Numbered from the stretch's first letter, positions 1-8,981 are shown. The stretch: 64,000 bases of DNA from Actinomycetes bacterium (GCA_023460315.1 JAEWQO010000126.1:6992-70991), one strand, 5' to 3'. Numbers and translations: made by a program. The notes: generated by a model not told the origin, from the sequence alone.

Positions 1-101
1 GAAAGGGTTGCCCGGTCGCCCCTGCGTCGCGTCGAAAGTATGATTTCTCACCTTATTGTCTCGTCTTGCCGACATTATCTCCAAATTGCCCTTTTTCTAC
101 C

Positions 102-130
102 TTGACTATGGGTATCAAGTAGAGTAAACC
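102..130 (+). promoter_or_regulatory. possible sigma-70 promoter of the KimA-like gene
   Basis: A TTGACT hexamer at 102-107 is followed after 17 bp by TAAACC at 125-130, about 75 bp before the chosen start codon. The -35 is good and the -10 is poor, so this is tentative. I looked for a c-di-AMP (ydaO-type) riboswitch in bases 1-205, because KimA homologues are often controlled by one, and saw no convincing match. Confidence 0.3.
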
Positions 131-205
131 TGCGTTCTGCTTGAAAAACGGGATGTCTCGCATTTCGCTTTGAGGCCGATTGCCAAAGGTTCGAGAAGGT
201 TGAAC

Positions 206-2050
206 ATGAACATGAACAGTTTGAAGTATCGGCTGCTTGGCAGGCCCCTGAAGAATTCTGAGCTGGAGTCTCAGAAATATGGGGTTCTGTGGGGGCTTCC
301 GGTGCTGTCGAGCGATGCCATCTCTTCAGTGGCTTATGCGACGGAAGAGATATTGCTCGTCTTCGTTCCCGTGCTGGCCATGGCCAGCTATGCTCCCATG
401 TTGGGAGTCGTGGGCGTGATCATTGGGCTGCTTTTCATGCTCATCCTGTGCTACCGGCAAGTTATCGATGCCTATCCGCAGGGCGGTGGCGCCTACAGCG
501 TCGCGCGGGAAAACCTGGGACATATCCCCTCGCTCATAGCGGCTTCAGGCCTCATCATTGGATACATCTTGACCATCGCCGTGAGCGCTTGCTCGGGGGC
601 AGCTGCCATCACGTCGGCATTTCCTAACGTTGAAGCCGTGAAAGTTCCGCTCATCGTGTTCTTCATCATCTTGCTGACCATAGGAAACCTGCGCGGCTTG
701 CGTGACTCATCGAAGGCATTTGGTCTGCCCACGTATTTCTTTGTCGCTTCGGTCTTGGTCATGATCATCGTGGGCGTGGTGAAGTCGATGCTCGGCCTAG
801 CCGAGCCTGCGGAGTCGTCTGCGCAGATGTCCCAGCAGGCCGGAGACCTCACGCTCTTTCTGTTCCTGCGGGCATTTTCCTCAGGATGTTCTGCGTTGAC
901 CGGCGTTGAGGCTATCAGCAACAGTGTGCCGAACTTCACGGCGCCTGCCCGCCGCAACGCGAAGGCCACCCTGAGCATCTTGGGCTTGATTGTGCTGGTG
1001 ATCTTTGGCGGTGTGTGCGTCCTCGCAATGCTCTATCGGGTGATGCCCACCAACGACATGACGGTGATCGCGCAGATATCCGCCGCCGTCTTCGGCAACG
1101 CGAGCGTGATGTTTTACGTGATTCAAGTGGCGACGGCCGTGATCCTGCTTCTGGCCGCGAACACCGCGTACAATGGGCTTCCCCAGCTCATGTCCCTGCT
1201 TGCGCAGGATGCCTTTCTGCCCAAGCGATTTGCGGACAAGGGATCGCGCCTCGTGTATTCCCACGGCATCTTCTTCGCCTCCCTCTGCGCCATTCTGCTG
1301 GTGGTGGCGTTTGGGGGCGATACCCACCTTCTGATTCCCCTGTACGCGGCTGGCGTGTTTCTGTCGTTCACTATTGCGCAGAGCGGCATGGTGCAGCACT
1401 GGCGACGAGTCCAAGGGAGCCGCTGGGTGCGCAAGGCGTGCATCAACGGCGTGGGTGCCGTCATCACCGCCGCCGTGTGCGTGATCATTGTGGGCACCAA
1501 GTTTTTTGCGGGTGCATGGCTCACGTTGGTGGCCATTGCGCTGGCGGTGTGGGCGATGTGGATCGTGCATCACCACTATCGCACCGTTGCCGAAAACTTG
1601 GGATTCCACGACGACGAGAAGGCGAAGCGGCTGCTGTTCGATGCCTTGCCCACGAAGGTGATCGTACCTGTGTACACGGTCAACAAGCCCTTCATCAAGA
1701 CACTGAACTATGCGCGGAGCCTCAGCAATGAGATCGAGGTCTATCACGTGAAGGTCAGCCCTGCGGCAACACGCCGTCTCAAGGCCGATTACGCAAGGCT
1801 TGGCGTCGACATACCGCTTGTCATCGAGAAGGCTCCTTACCGCAATCTCAACGAGATGCTCATCAACCACATCGACGAACGATTGGCGGCGTTGGTGGAG
1901 CACGAGACCTTGACGGTCGTGATGCCTCAGCTCATGACGAAGATATGGCAGATACCTCTGCATAATCAGACTACCATGACATTGGCATCCGCCCTTCTGG
2001 ATCGCCGCGACGTCGCCCTGGTCACCATTCCCTATCTGATTAACGACTGA
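206..2050 (+). CDS. kimA: KimA-like APC-family potassium importer
   Basis: This is a 614-residue amino acid-polyamine-organocation superfamily transporter that resembles the high-affinity K+/H+ symporter KimA (formerly YdaO) of Bacillus rather than an amino acid permease. The N-terminus has the KimA-like stretches LLGRPLKNSELESQK and LSSDAISSVAYATEEILL, then YPQGGGAYSVARENLG and FSSGCSALTGVEAISN. About twelve hydrophobic segments span residues 30-460, and a soluble C-terminal domain of about 150 residues follows, as in KimA. The ATG at 206 is preferred over an in-frame start at 170 because GAGAAGG lies 6 bp before it. It stands alone, with DUF2252 downstream on the same strand after 160 bp. 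In Bacillus, KimA is inhibited by c-di-AMP; here that is only inference. A general amino acid permease is the alternative. Confidence 0.82.
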   Translation: MNMNSLKYRLLGRPLKNSELESQKYGVLWGLPVLSSDAISSVAYATEEILLVFVPVLAMASYAPMLGVVGVIIGLLFMLILCYRQVIDAYPQGGGAYSVARENLGHIPSLIAASGLIIGYILTIAVSACSGAAAITSAFPNVEAVKVPLIVFFIILLTIGNLRGLRDSSKAFGLPTYFFVASVLVMIIVGVVKSMLGLAEPAESSAQMSQQAGDLTLFLFLRAFSSGCSALTGVEAISNSVPNFTAPARRNAKATLSILGLIVLVIFGGVCVLAMLYRVMPTNDMTVIAQISAAVFGNASVMFYVIQVATAVILLLAANTAYNGLPQLMSLLAQDAFLPKRFADKGSRLVYSHGIFFASLCAILLVVAFGGDTHLLIPLYAAGVFLSFTIAQSGMVQHWRRVQGSRWVRKACINGVGAVITAAVCVIIVGTKFFAGAWLTLVAIALAVWAMWIVHHHYRTVAENLGFHDDEKAKRLLFDALPTKVIVPVYTVNKPFIKTLNYARSLSNEIEVYHVKVSPAATRRLKADYARLGVDIPLVIEKAPYRNLNEMLINHIDERLAALVEHETLTVVMPQLMTKIWQIPLHNQTTMTLASALLDRRDVALVTIPYLIND

Positions 2051-2172
2051 CGGGCTTTGCCGGGGGTCTTTGCCGTCGGACGGACGCCTTGCGCACAGGG
2101 GAAGCTCAACCTGTTCGCAACGCAAACGTTACCGGCGATGGGGCATAATATCACCTGATCAAAATGGTATTG

Positions 2173-2181
2173 TGCTATGAT
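2173..2181 (+). promoter_or_regulatory. extended -10 element before the DUF2252 gene
   Basis: TGCTATGAT forms an extended -10 (TGn plus TATGAT) placed so that transcription would begin near 2188, about 26 bp before the ATG at 2214. No clear -35 is seen at the usual distance, which extended -10 promoters can tolerate. Confidence 0.4.
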
Positions 2182-2213
2182 GTTCGCGTTTGATCCTGCG
2201 AGGAAGGAACATC

Positions 2214-3575
2214 ATGCCGGACTCTGACTACCTCTACGACCTCGAGGGCAACAAGATTCTCCCGAGCGGATCCTCGCAGTACAAGGCGGGGAAGGCCCTG
2301 CGCAAGACGTTGCCGCGCGAGGACCTCGGCATGTTTGAGGCGCTGCCGCGTGATCCGGTGAAGATTATCGCCGAACAGGATCGCCAGCGTCTTCCCGATC
2401 TGCGCCAGCTCAGGCACGCGCGCATGGCGCTGTCCCCCTTCTCGTTTTACCGCGGTTCGGCGCGCCTGATGGCCCATGACTTGGCTCAAGGGCCCACCAC
2501 CGGCCTGAATGCTGTGATATGCGGCGATGCCCATCTGAGCAATCTGGGTTTTTACGCCTCGCCCGAGCGTCGTCTCGTGTTTGATCTCAATGACTTCGAT
2601 GAAGCCGCCGTCGGCTCCTGGGAATGGGACGTGAAGCGTCTTGTTACCAGCTTTGTCATCGGAGCTTTGGACCGGGGGTTCGAGCAGGAGTTTGTCGAGG
2701 CGATTGCGACCGAATGCGCACAGAGCTATCGTGAGACCTTGCGCCTGCTTGCCACCAAGCCTGCGCTCGAACGGTTCTACTACAGCGTCGACAACGATGC
2801 GGCGTCACACTTCGGGGTGTCGTCCACGAGGAACACGTTCTCGCGGGAGATGAACAAGGCATACCAACGCACGTCGGCCCAGGCGGTCGAGAAGATCACC
2901 GTCGAGGACGAACTGGGGCGGCGCGTGTTTGTGGAGAATCCTCCGGTGCTCACCCATGTGGAGCCGGAAACCGAGCGGCGCATCAGGAAGGATGCCGAAC
3001 GTTACTTGGCTTCGGCGAGTCCCGCAATCAGGCAGCTTGCATCAAAGTTCGTTCTGACCGATATCGCGAGGCGGGTGGTCGGCGTGGGCAGCGTGGGGAC
3101 ACGCTGCTATATCGTCTTGTTGACGAGCGCTGAGCATGGATCTCTCATCCTGCAAGTCAAAGAGGCGACTCAATCTGTCGTCGCCGAGTTCGCGCCGAAG
3201 GCGGCGACCTACGACTCGAGCGCCATTTCCTACAGGAGCAATGGCGAGCGGGTCGTTGTCTGTCAGCAGATTCTGCAGGCGGTGTCCGATCCGTTCCTGG
3301 GATCGTTCGCCTCTCAAGGACACGACTATTATGTGCGCCAGTTTCGGGATATGAAGGGCTCGGTTGAACTTGAGCGTCTTTCGATCCGTGAGTATCTCAT
3401 GTATGCCGATGCCTGTGGCATTCTGCTCGCGCGGGCGCATGCCCAGAGCTTTCCTGTCCATTACGTTGCGGGTTATTTGGGAAAGGGCGACGTGTTTGAC
3501 AAGGCCATGGTGAAATGGGGCACCAGCTATGCCAAGCAGGTCACCCAGGATTACGAACGGTTCAGTGCGTTGTGA
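2214..3575 (+). CDS. DUF2252 family protein
   Basis: This 453-residue protein matches the DUF2252 family, whose biochemical role is not established. Visible signatures are FSFYRGSARLMAHDL (around residue 75), CGDAHLSNLGFYASP (around 103), FDLNDFDEA with WEWDVKRL (around 123) and a C-terminal YLMYADACGILLARAHAQS block. The GDAHLSN...NDFDEA pair recalls the catalytic and metal-binding loops of kinase-like aminoglycoside phosphotransferases, which suggests a nucleotide- or phosphate-handling fold; this is inference. The ATG at 2214 has AGGAAGGA 6 bp upstream; an in-frame TTG at 2190 is less likely. It is monocistronic, followed by a gene-free stretch. Confidence 0.8.
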   Translation: MPDSDYLYDLEGNKILPSGSSQYKAGKALRKTLPREDLGMFEALPRDPVKIIAEQDRQRLPDLRQLRHARMALSPFSFYRGSARLMAHDLAQGPTTGLNAVICGDAHLSNLGFYASPERRLVFDLNDFDEAAVGSWEWDVKRLVTSFVIGALDRGFEQEFVEAIATECAQSYRETLRLLATKPALERFYYSVDNDAASHFGVSSTRNTFSREMNKAYQRTSAQAVEKITVEDELGRRVFVENPPVLTHVEPETERRIRKDAERYLASASPAIRQLASKFVLTDIARRVVGVGSVGTRCYIVLLTSAEHGSLILQVKEATQSVVAEFAPKAATYDSSAISYRSNGERVVVCQQILQAVSDPFLGSFASQGHDYYVRQFRDMKGSVELERLSIREYLMYADACGILLARAHAQSFPVHYVAGYLGKGDVFDKAMVKWGTSYAKQVTQDYERFSAL

Positions 3576-4125
3576 AACCGGCGCCTACAATCGATGTACT
3601 CGCAGCAGACCGTTCGATTGCCCTGCGAGATGGAGGTTGAGACTCAGAGGCCGCCGTCGACTGATGGCGCGCCCGGCAAATCGCGGCCGGCAAGTCGCGG
3701 CTGGCAAAGTTGTCGCGTGCGCGTGCCATGAAGCGTCGAGCCAGGAGACTGGATGCTGCGAAGGGTCGAAGGGACCCCAACGGGTAGGGTTTGCGATGGC
3801 TCGCAATCAGCGTGGAGTCAGGGCTGGCGCTCGTCGATGCCGCGAAGGGCCGAATTGGTAAGGTTTGCGATGGCAAATGTATGCAAAGTTTATCTCACTC
3901 TAGAGAAATGCCAGTTCAAAGAGCTGTCAACTTTTCAATGGTTGCGAGCGCCTTCGCATTTCGGCCCTTCGCGGCATCCGGTGGTCTCGCAAATCGGCGT
4001 CGTGTGCATCAGGCGCAACCAATTCTTGACAAAATGCAATCTCGATGCGGTTGCCGCGGCCTCCTCGTTCCCCCTAGGATGGATGTGACACACAGAGGTC
4101 AGGCAGGCGAGAGGAAGGTCGACGG
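3576..4125 (+). other. gene-free intergenic region with short direct repeats
   Basis: No convincing gene is present. Two adjacent 14-bp units, GGCAAATCGCGGCC and GGCAAGTCGCGGCT (3675-3702), are followed by a third degenerate copy up to 3717. GGTTTGCGATGGC occurs at 3788-3800 and again at 3862-3874. A TTGACA hexamer at 4026-4031 has no matching -10. Short open frames here lack ribosome binding sites and recognisable sequence. Confidence 0.6.
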
Positions 4126-4626
4126 ATGAACGGCATGTTCACCCCCAACGAAGAGCGACTGCAGATGGACCAGGCGCGTCGGGCTAACCTGGCGAAAACG
4201 CGTCGTTGGCGTGCGGTGATGCTGTTCTGGACGTGGTTTCAGGCGCTTGGGGCCCTTCTCGGCGGCACCATGGGGATGCTCTACCCGCATGGCGAGTTCT
4301 ATGGGGGAGAGTCGATGGTCGAGAGCCTGGGCAAGCTGCCCTTTTCCGACTCGGTGCTCAGCAGCATGTTTGTGCCGGCTTTGGCTCTGGCGGTGCTCAT
4401 CGGAGTAGGGAACCTGGTAGCGGCGGTTCTCATCATGCGCCAGGTGAGGGCAGGCGCGGTGATTGCCTGTGCGGAGGGGCTGGTCATCGTCTGCTTCACT
4501 GTGGCTGAGATCGCCATCCTTGGCAGCAACGTTCTCTCCTGGGTCTACTGCGTGTTCGGCATCGCCCAGTTTCTCTGCGGGCTGCGCTATTTCCGTTGCC
4601 TCGATGGGTGGCGGACGGGGAAGTAG
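4126..4626 (+). CDS. hypothetical four-helix membrane protein
   Basis: I do not recognise this 166-residue protein. A basic N-terminus (residues 15-28, rich in Arg and Lys) precedes four hydrophobic segments at roughly 29-50, 80-105, 108-132 and 134-154, followed by a short RTGK tail, so it is probably an inner-membrane protein with both ends inside. GAGGAAGG lies 8 bp before the ATG. It is on the same strand as the cupin gene downstream but 216 bp away. No catalytic motif is visible. Confidence 0.65.
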   Translation: MNGMFTPNEERLQMDQARRANLAKTRRWRAVMLFWTWFQALGALLGGTMGMLYPHGEFYGGESMVESLGKLPFSDSVLSSMFVPALALAVLIGVGNLVAAVLIMRQVRAGAVIACAEGLVIVCFTVAEIAILGSNVLSWVYCVFGIAQFLCGLRYFRCLDGWRTGK

Positions 4627-4842
4627 CCGAGGCGAGGGCGTTTTCCGTCGGGAAGGACGCCGGCGATGCCCTGCTGCCCCAAAGTCGGACGCGCCTCGTC
4701 CTTGAAAACGTCTCCCGCGTCGAGCTGCATCCTTGTGCGCCGTTGTCGTGACGACAACGGTTGTCCCTCTCTTTGCGATGTCAGGCAAAAGGCGCTGTGC
4801 TGCGCGGTACGATTGTGGCATCAGCACGGGGAAGGAGTCCTC

Positions 4843-5172
4843 ATGTCTTTGCGCAATCTGCCAACTGATGCGGCCGTGCCTTTGGCCTCCCTCGTGGAGG
4901 CGCATCCCGTTCAGGTGTCCAGCATGGCTCTTGCGGGAGGGGCCAACGTGGGCATCACGTTGCTGGCATTCGGCGACGGCGAGGGTGTGCGTGCGGAGGA
5001 ATACTATGGGGACACGCTCTATTATCTGGTGGAAGGCAAGGCCGTGATCGCTTTGTCGAACTGTTCTGTGCCGATATGTGCTGGCGAAGTGTTCATGGTG
5101 CCGGCATACGTGATGCATGATGTCGAAGCCGATGGGCCATTCAAGGTGCTGCAGATCACGGTGCCGGACTAA
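4843..5172 (+). CDS. small cupin-domain protein
   Basis: This 109-residue protein has a single-domain cupin pattern. GVRAEEYYGDTLYYLVEGKA fits cupin motif 1 with a Glu/Tyr in place of the usual His pair, and AGEVFMVPAYVMHDVEA fits motif 2 with the PxxxxH core. One potential metal ligand (H of VMHD) is clear and the others are weaker, so metal binding is uncertain. The ATG at 4843 has GAAGGAG 5 bp upstream; the open frame continues upstream without a better start. The role may be small-molecule binding or isomerase-like; the substrate is unknown. Confidence 0.7.
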   Translation: MSLRNLPTDAAVPLASLVEAHPVQVSSMALAGGANVGITLLAFGDGEGVRAEEYYGDTLYYLVEGKAVIALSNCSVPICAGEVFMVPAYVMHDVEADGPFKVLQITVPD

Positions 5173-5532
5173 GAAGGACCGAGAATGCTAGGCCTGTCTG
5201 CGCAGAAGAGGGGTGGGTTCGGCAGGGTCCTTGTCATGTGGCTGTGGCAAGGTGCCAGGGAACAGGTTTCCCGGCACAGGGGGCTTCGCCTTTGGTGCTG
5301 CCTTTCGTTTGCAAGAGGGGTGCAGGAGGGCATCCCTCTACGCCTATGAGGATGAGGCCGATTGCAAGAATGCGGGACGGCTTTCTCGATATGGCTGGGC
5401 GAGAACGTGCGGCTAAGAAGGATATCCTATGGGTGACGAGGTGTTTCCGAGTCGTCGCTTGCATTGCCTGTCAGGTGGTATTATCTTAATCATATATATT
5501 CTAGTTCTCCTATAAAGCGAGGTGCTCCTATT
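5173..5532 (+). other. intergenic region, no gene recognised
   Basis: Several overlapping frames are open on both strands but none has a good ribosome binding site or a recognisable product. The last 70 bases become AT-rich (TATTATCTTAATCATATATA around 5479-5498) and probably hold the promoter of the small gene at 5533. Confidence 0.5.
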
Positions 5533-5745
5533 ATGTACGGTCCGGTGACCAGCGATTCTTCGATGGCTGATGGAGAGATCAATCCAGGTGATATTTTACG
5601 CAGCGAATACGGCAGAACGGTTCGCACGGTCCTGGCCGTCGAAGATGACAACGTCATTTTGAGAACACCTCGTGGAGCGGCTGATGCCATCAAGCTTGAT
5701 GCTGCGAAGCGGTTTTGGAGAAAGATCGGCACAGAGGCAAAATAG
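5533..5745 (+). CDS. small hypothetical protein (70 aa)
   Basis: This is a short protein with a compact, mixed-charge sequence. INPGDILRSEYGRTVRTVLA followed by DDNVILRTPRGAADAIKLDA looks like a small beta-barrel or SH3-like fold. I do not recognise a family. The ATG at 5533 follows GAGGTG by 8 bp and an AT-rich stretch that could be its promoter. An in-frame start 69 bp upstream has no ribosome binding site. It is flanked by an intergenic region and the convergent fabH gene. Confidence 0.5.
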   Translation: MYGPVTSDSSMADGEINPGDILRSEYGRTVRTVLAVEDDNVILRTPRGAADAIKLDAAKRFWRKIGTEAK

Positions 5746-5958
5746 CTAGGTGTCCTGACGGCGGGGGTTTTTCTTCTGCCTTGCCGGTTCAAACGAGCGG
5801 CAAGGCAGGGCAGGCATCGCGGATGCCGATGTTGTGGGCCGGCTGCGTGGGGGACGTCAGCTGCTCTTGTTCTTGCGTGTTCGACGCGGGTGTTCGACGG
5901 AGCGGATGAAGATGAAAGCGATTGCGCCGGGCATCGATGGGGCGATGGCGGGTGAGAA

Positions 5959-5996
5959 GCGCACGGCGGCGCGGCGTATGTCGCGCCGCCGTGCGC
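5959..5996 (-). terminator. strong hairpin 3' of fabH
   Basis: A perfect 15-bp inverted repeat (5959-5973 with 5982-5996, arms GCGCACGGCGGCGCG) encloses an 8-base loop. It lies 7 bp past the fabH stop codon. There is only a weak U-run on the fabH side, so it may act as a terminator, a 3'-end stabiliser, or a bidirectional barrier between the two convergent genes. Confidence 0.6.
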
Positions 5997-6002
5997 GAAT
6001 TC

Positions 6003-7145
6003 CTAAGCTTCGAACAGCACGGCGCCCGAGGTGAAGCCGCCGCCAAACGCAACCAGCACCACCTTGTCGCCCGGCTTGATGCGTCCTGTGGCGCGGGCAT
6101 CTGCCAGGGCCATGGGCACGCTTGCAGAGGAAGTGTTTCCCGTATGGGCAATGGAGAGCTGGAAGAAATCCATGGGCCGGTCGAGTTTCTTTGCCGCATA
6201 CTTGATGATGCGCTCGTTGGCCTGATGGGGAACGATGCAGGTCACCTCGTCGAGCGAAACGCCCGCTCTCTCAAGCACCCGGTTGACGGCTTCGTTCATG
6301 GCTTCGGCGGCAAATTTGAACACGCGGCGTCCGTCCATGCGCAGCGTCTGACGCGGTTTGCTTTCGCAGTCGGTTCCAGCTTCGTCGAGGTCAAGGATTG
6401 CGTCGATGTGGGCGGCTGCGGCATCGACTGTCGTTGCGGAATCGGGTGCGACTCCCTGGCTGTCAAACGGTTGAGGCACGTCAAACGATAGGGGACAGGT
6501 GAGCGCATTCGAGACGTCATCCTCGTTCGTGATGAAGGTGCCCAGAATTCCCCCGCGATTCTCATCCCATTCGAGCACTGCGGCACCGGCACCGTCGCCA
6601 AAAAGGACGCAGGTGTTGCGGTCCTTCCAATTCGTGACGCGGGTCAATCGCTCGGCTCCCACCACGAGCGCTCGGCGAATGGGATTGCGACGAGCTGCGC
6701 CGTCCGCCTTTGGGGCGGAGGCGGCCATCATGCTTTCTGCCACGGTCAGTCCATAGATGAAGCCCGTGCAGGCGGCGTTCACATCGAAGGCGATGGCATG
6801 GTTGAGGCCCAGACGCTTCCGCAGGAGTCCTGCCGCGGACGGGACCAAGGCATCGGGCGTGATGGTGGCGTAGACGATCAGGTCGATGCTTTCCGGTTCG
6901 ATGCTGCGTTCTGACCATCCTTGGCCTTGGACGGCGTCAGCGTCGTCGTTTTCCCAACCAAGTGCCGTTCGAGCCGCTGCAGCGGCAAGATCCCCGGCGC
7001 TTTCCCGTACCGCCACATGCCTACTGGAGATGCCGGTGCGGGTGACAATCCACTCGTCGTTCGTGTCTACAAGTGCCTCAAGTGCTGCGTTGTCGATTTC
7101 TAGGGCGGGGAGGGCCTTGCCACATCCGATGATCGCGCTTCCCAC
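6003..7145 (-). CDS. fabH: 3-oxoacyl-ACP synthase III (KAS III)
   Basis: FabH condenses acetyl-CoA (or a branched starter) with malonyl-ACP to begin fatty acid synthesis. The protein has 380 residues, about 50 more than usual, with extra loops near residues 65-85, 150 and 215-245. The catalytic triad is intact: Cys in NAACTGFIYG, His in VPHQANERI and Asn in HTGNTSSASVP. The C-terminus ends in the usual FGGGFTSGAVLFEA. The start is GTG with CGGAG 6 bp upstream. It is not next to the rest of a fab operon here, so it is a single transcription unit closed by a strong hairpin. Confidence 0.93.
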   Translation of the reverse strand: MGSAIIGCGKALPALEIDNAALEALVDTNDEWIVTRTGISSRHVAVRESAGDLAAAAARTALGWENDDADAVQGQGWSERSIEPESIDLIVYATITPDALVPSAAGLLRKRLGLNHAIAFDVNAACTGFIYGLTVAESMMAASAPKADGAARRNPIRRALVVGAERLTRVTNWKDRNTCVLFGDGAGAAVLEWDENRGGILGTFITNEDDVSNALTCPLSFDVPQPFDSQGVAPDSATTVDAAAAHIDAILDLDEAGTDCESKPRQTLRMDGRRVFKFAAEAMNEAVNRVLERAGVSLDEVTCIVPHQANERIIKYAAKKLDRPMDFFQLSIAHTGNTSSASVPMALADARATGRIKPGDKVVLVAFGGGFTSGAVLFEA

Positions 7146-7261
7146 GTGAGCTCCGTTCCCGGCTTGTGCCTCTGCCGCCGAGTGTTCGGAATGCTGCGAG
7201 CTTTCGGCAGCGGCGTGGGCCGCTCAATACTGAGAAATACTTAGGTAATCAAACTAAATGC

Positions 7262-7267
7262 ATTATA
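7262..7267 (-). promoter_or_regulatory. candidate -10 element of fabH
   Basis: On the minus strand TATAAT is read at 7267-7262, about 117 bp before the fabH GTG. The -35 is poor. Just downstream of it, the minus strand carries TTAGTTTGATTACCTAA (7240-7256), an imperfect inverted repeat that could be an operator. Confidence 0.35.
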
Positions 7268-7799
7268 CGGCACCGCGGCGACGGGGGGAAGAAACGCAAG
7301 TGACCTTCACAAAGAGGAGCTTCTGACGCGTTTGGCACGGTGATTTCTGCAGGGTGCCGGGGGCGGTGCAGCCCTTTGCAGTTTGCTGAGCCGATCGGTG
7401 ACGAGGCGGTTTCGCTGGGGAGGCCTCGGCAGCGTTTGGGGTAGGAGCATCTCATGGGGAAGAAGTTCGTTTTTCCTTGTTGCATCACCCATTTTCCCAC
7501 TGTGCTCCGCTGGACTGGCGGTGTCTTGCTTTTTCGTGAAATTCCTGGGCGGTTTTGCCATGTCGTCTCTTTCGTGCGCGCCGCTTCGTCAGCGCCCAGC
7601 CGGCAAGGCCCAACGCTTCCGAGCAAACGCTTCGTCGGAGGCGCTCCAGGGGCGCCGCCCTCCCAAGGGGGCGGCCTAAAGGACAAGGCGTGCTGTCCCC
7701 GCCCTCCATCGTTTCCGCCCTCCGCCGCCTCTGCTCCCCGTCGCTTCCTCCCGCGCCCGCCGCCGTCCACCTGCGCCGTGGCGGCGTCCGTCCCGGGAC

Positions 7800-7980
7800 G
7801 GGGCAGGCCAAGTGCCGTTCCCCCGCGGGCGTTGGCGGGCCGGGTGCCGCTTGTCTGGGGACGTGGGTGGGCCGCGTGCCGCTCGTCCGGGGATAGGGGC
7901 CCGCCAAATGACGCTCGTTTGGGGCGTGGGCGGGCCGGGGCCGCTCGCCCGGGGCGAGGGCAATGCAGGCGCCGTTCGGC
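7800..7980. repeat. degenerate GC-rich minisatellite
   Basis: About five imperfect copies of a unit of roughly 28-35 bp follow each other. Each contains a GTGCCG or GACGCT core, then CTCGT-like and GGGG-rich blocks and a GGGCCG end (for example GGGTGCCGCTTGTCTGGGG). Copies differ by substitutions and small length changes, so the array is old or under weak constraint. Confidence 0.5.
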
Positions 7981-8016
7981 CCCTGCCGGACCACTAGAAA
8001 CAGCGAAGAGCCGGAA

Positions 8017-8032
8017 TGTTTCACGTGAAACA
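8017..8032. promoter_or_regulatory. parS: parS site (ParB/Spo0J binding)
   Basis: TGTTTCACGTGAAACA is a perfect 16-bp palindrome identical to the consensus chromosomal ParB-binding site. Such sites mark the origin-proximal domain of most bacterial chromosomes and load ParB and SMC. It lies in an intergenic region; a second identical copy is at 48312. Confidence 0.9.
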
Positions 8033-8435
8033 TTTGTTCCTTTTTGATACGGCAGGCAGAAGCGAGAGCCAAAGAATGCAAATCGAGGAATGGGGGAAAA
8101 GGCGACGCCGCGCGAACCAATCAAGTATGCCTCTTCGCATGGTTTGCGACGCATCTTTTCTTGTGCGCAGTTGTCGCGGGTATGTCCTTTGGGCATCTCA
8201 GCTCCTTCGCCCACCATCTTCGAACGACGGTTGCACAAGCATGAGGGTGCATGAGACTTTCCGACGGGCATCCGCTTTCCTCGCCCGCCCGCACGTCCCC
8301 TCAAGAGTCGATGTCGTGAAGGTGTCGTTCCACGCTTGTGCACGTTTGCTCCGTTTCTATCGGAGATAATGGGAGCAGACGAAAGGAGTCCTTCAGAGGC
8401 TCCGGGCCCGCTTTCCCGAAAGGAGTCTGCGAAGC

Positions 8436-8981
8436 ATGAAGACCCTTGTGCTTGTTTCACATCCTGATCTCGGTAAATCGATGACGAACAAGAGGTGGGT
8501 GGACGAGCTCCGGCGCTATCCCGATCGTTACACCGTCCATGAGATCAACGTGCTCTATCCTGATGGCGCGATTGATGTGGAGGCTGAGCAAAAGCTGGTC
8601 GAAGCCCATGGCGCGCTGGTGTTGCAGTTTCCCATCTTCTGGTTTGGGTGTCCGCCGCTGATGAAGAAATGGCTTGACGATGTGCTTACCTACGGCTGGG
8701 CCTATGGGTCGAGGTCGGAGGGGTTGAGAGATCGCCCGGTGGCGTTGGCAGTTACGACGGGCATCAGGAAAAGCGACTATGGCCCGGATGGCGTCTATCG
8801 CTACACGCTCGAGGAATTCCTTTCTCCCTTCGAGGCCACCTTTCGTTACGCACGGGCGGACTATCGTCCCTGTTTTGCGTCCTATGGAACGGGCGGGGCT
8901 CCGACGGACGAGGATCTTGATGCCGGTGTTCTAGCCTATCGCGCGTTTCTCGATGACTTGGAGGTTCCGGACGTCGGCTAA
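8436..8981 (+). CDS. flavodoxin-fold NAD(P)H oxidoreductase (KefF/MdaB family)
   Basis: This 181-residue protein of the Flavodoxin_2 family is an FMN- or FAD-binding quinone or nitro-compound reductase related to KefF, YwrO and MdaB. It begins MKTLVLVSHPDLGKS, the first strand and phosphate-binding loop, and has the family motif LQFPIFWFGCPPLMKKWLDD followed by GWAYG. The ATG is preceded by GAAAGGAG. It is monocistronic. Likely soluble; physiological substrate unknown. Confidence 0.85.
   Translation: MKTLVLVSHPDLGKSMTNKRWVDELRRYPDRYTVHEINVLYPDGAIDVEAEQKLVEAHGALVLQFPIFWFGCPPLMKKWLDDVLTYGWAYGSRSEGLRDRPVALAVTTGIRKSDYGPDGVYRYTLEEFLSPFEATFRYARADYRPCFASYGTGGAPTDEDLDAGVLAYRAFLDDLEVPDVG

Larger units (their letters stand above)
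7146..8435. other. 1.3-kb gene-free, GC-rich intergenic region
   Basis: No frame on either strand gives a recognisable protein; the long open frames are products of high GC. The region holds a putative fabH promoter (around 7262), a degenerate minisatellite (7800-7980), a perfect parS site (8017-8032) and, at its right end, the GAAAGGAG ribosome binding site of the next gene. Confidence 0.6.

Noticed and set aside
1..205. c-di-AMP (ydaO) riboswitch before the KimA-like gene
   Set aside because: Expected from KimA biology, but I could not find the conserved GGGG-type junction motifs; a covariance-model search would settle it.
3753..4129. Open frames of about 110 codons between DUF2252 and the membrane protein gene
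   Set aside because: They overlap each other in two frames, lack ribosome binding sites and resemble nothing known.
7249..8460. 403-codon minus-strand frame and several plus-strand frames in the 7.1-8.4 kb gap
   Set aside because: They run through the minisatellite and parS, lack ribosome binding sites and give Pro/Arg/Gly-rich sequences typical of non-coding GC-rich DNA.
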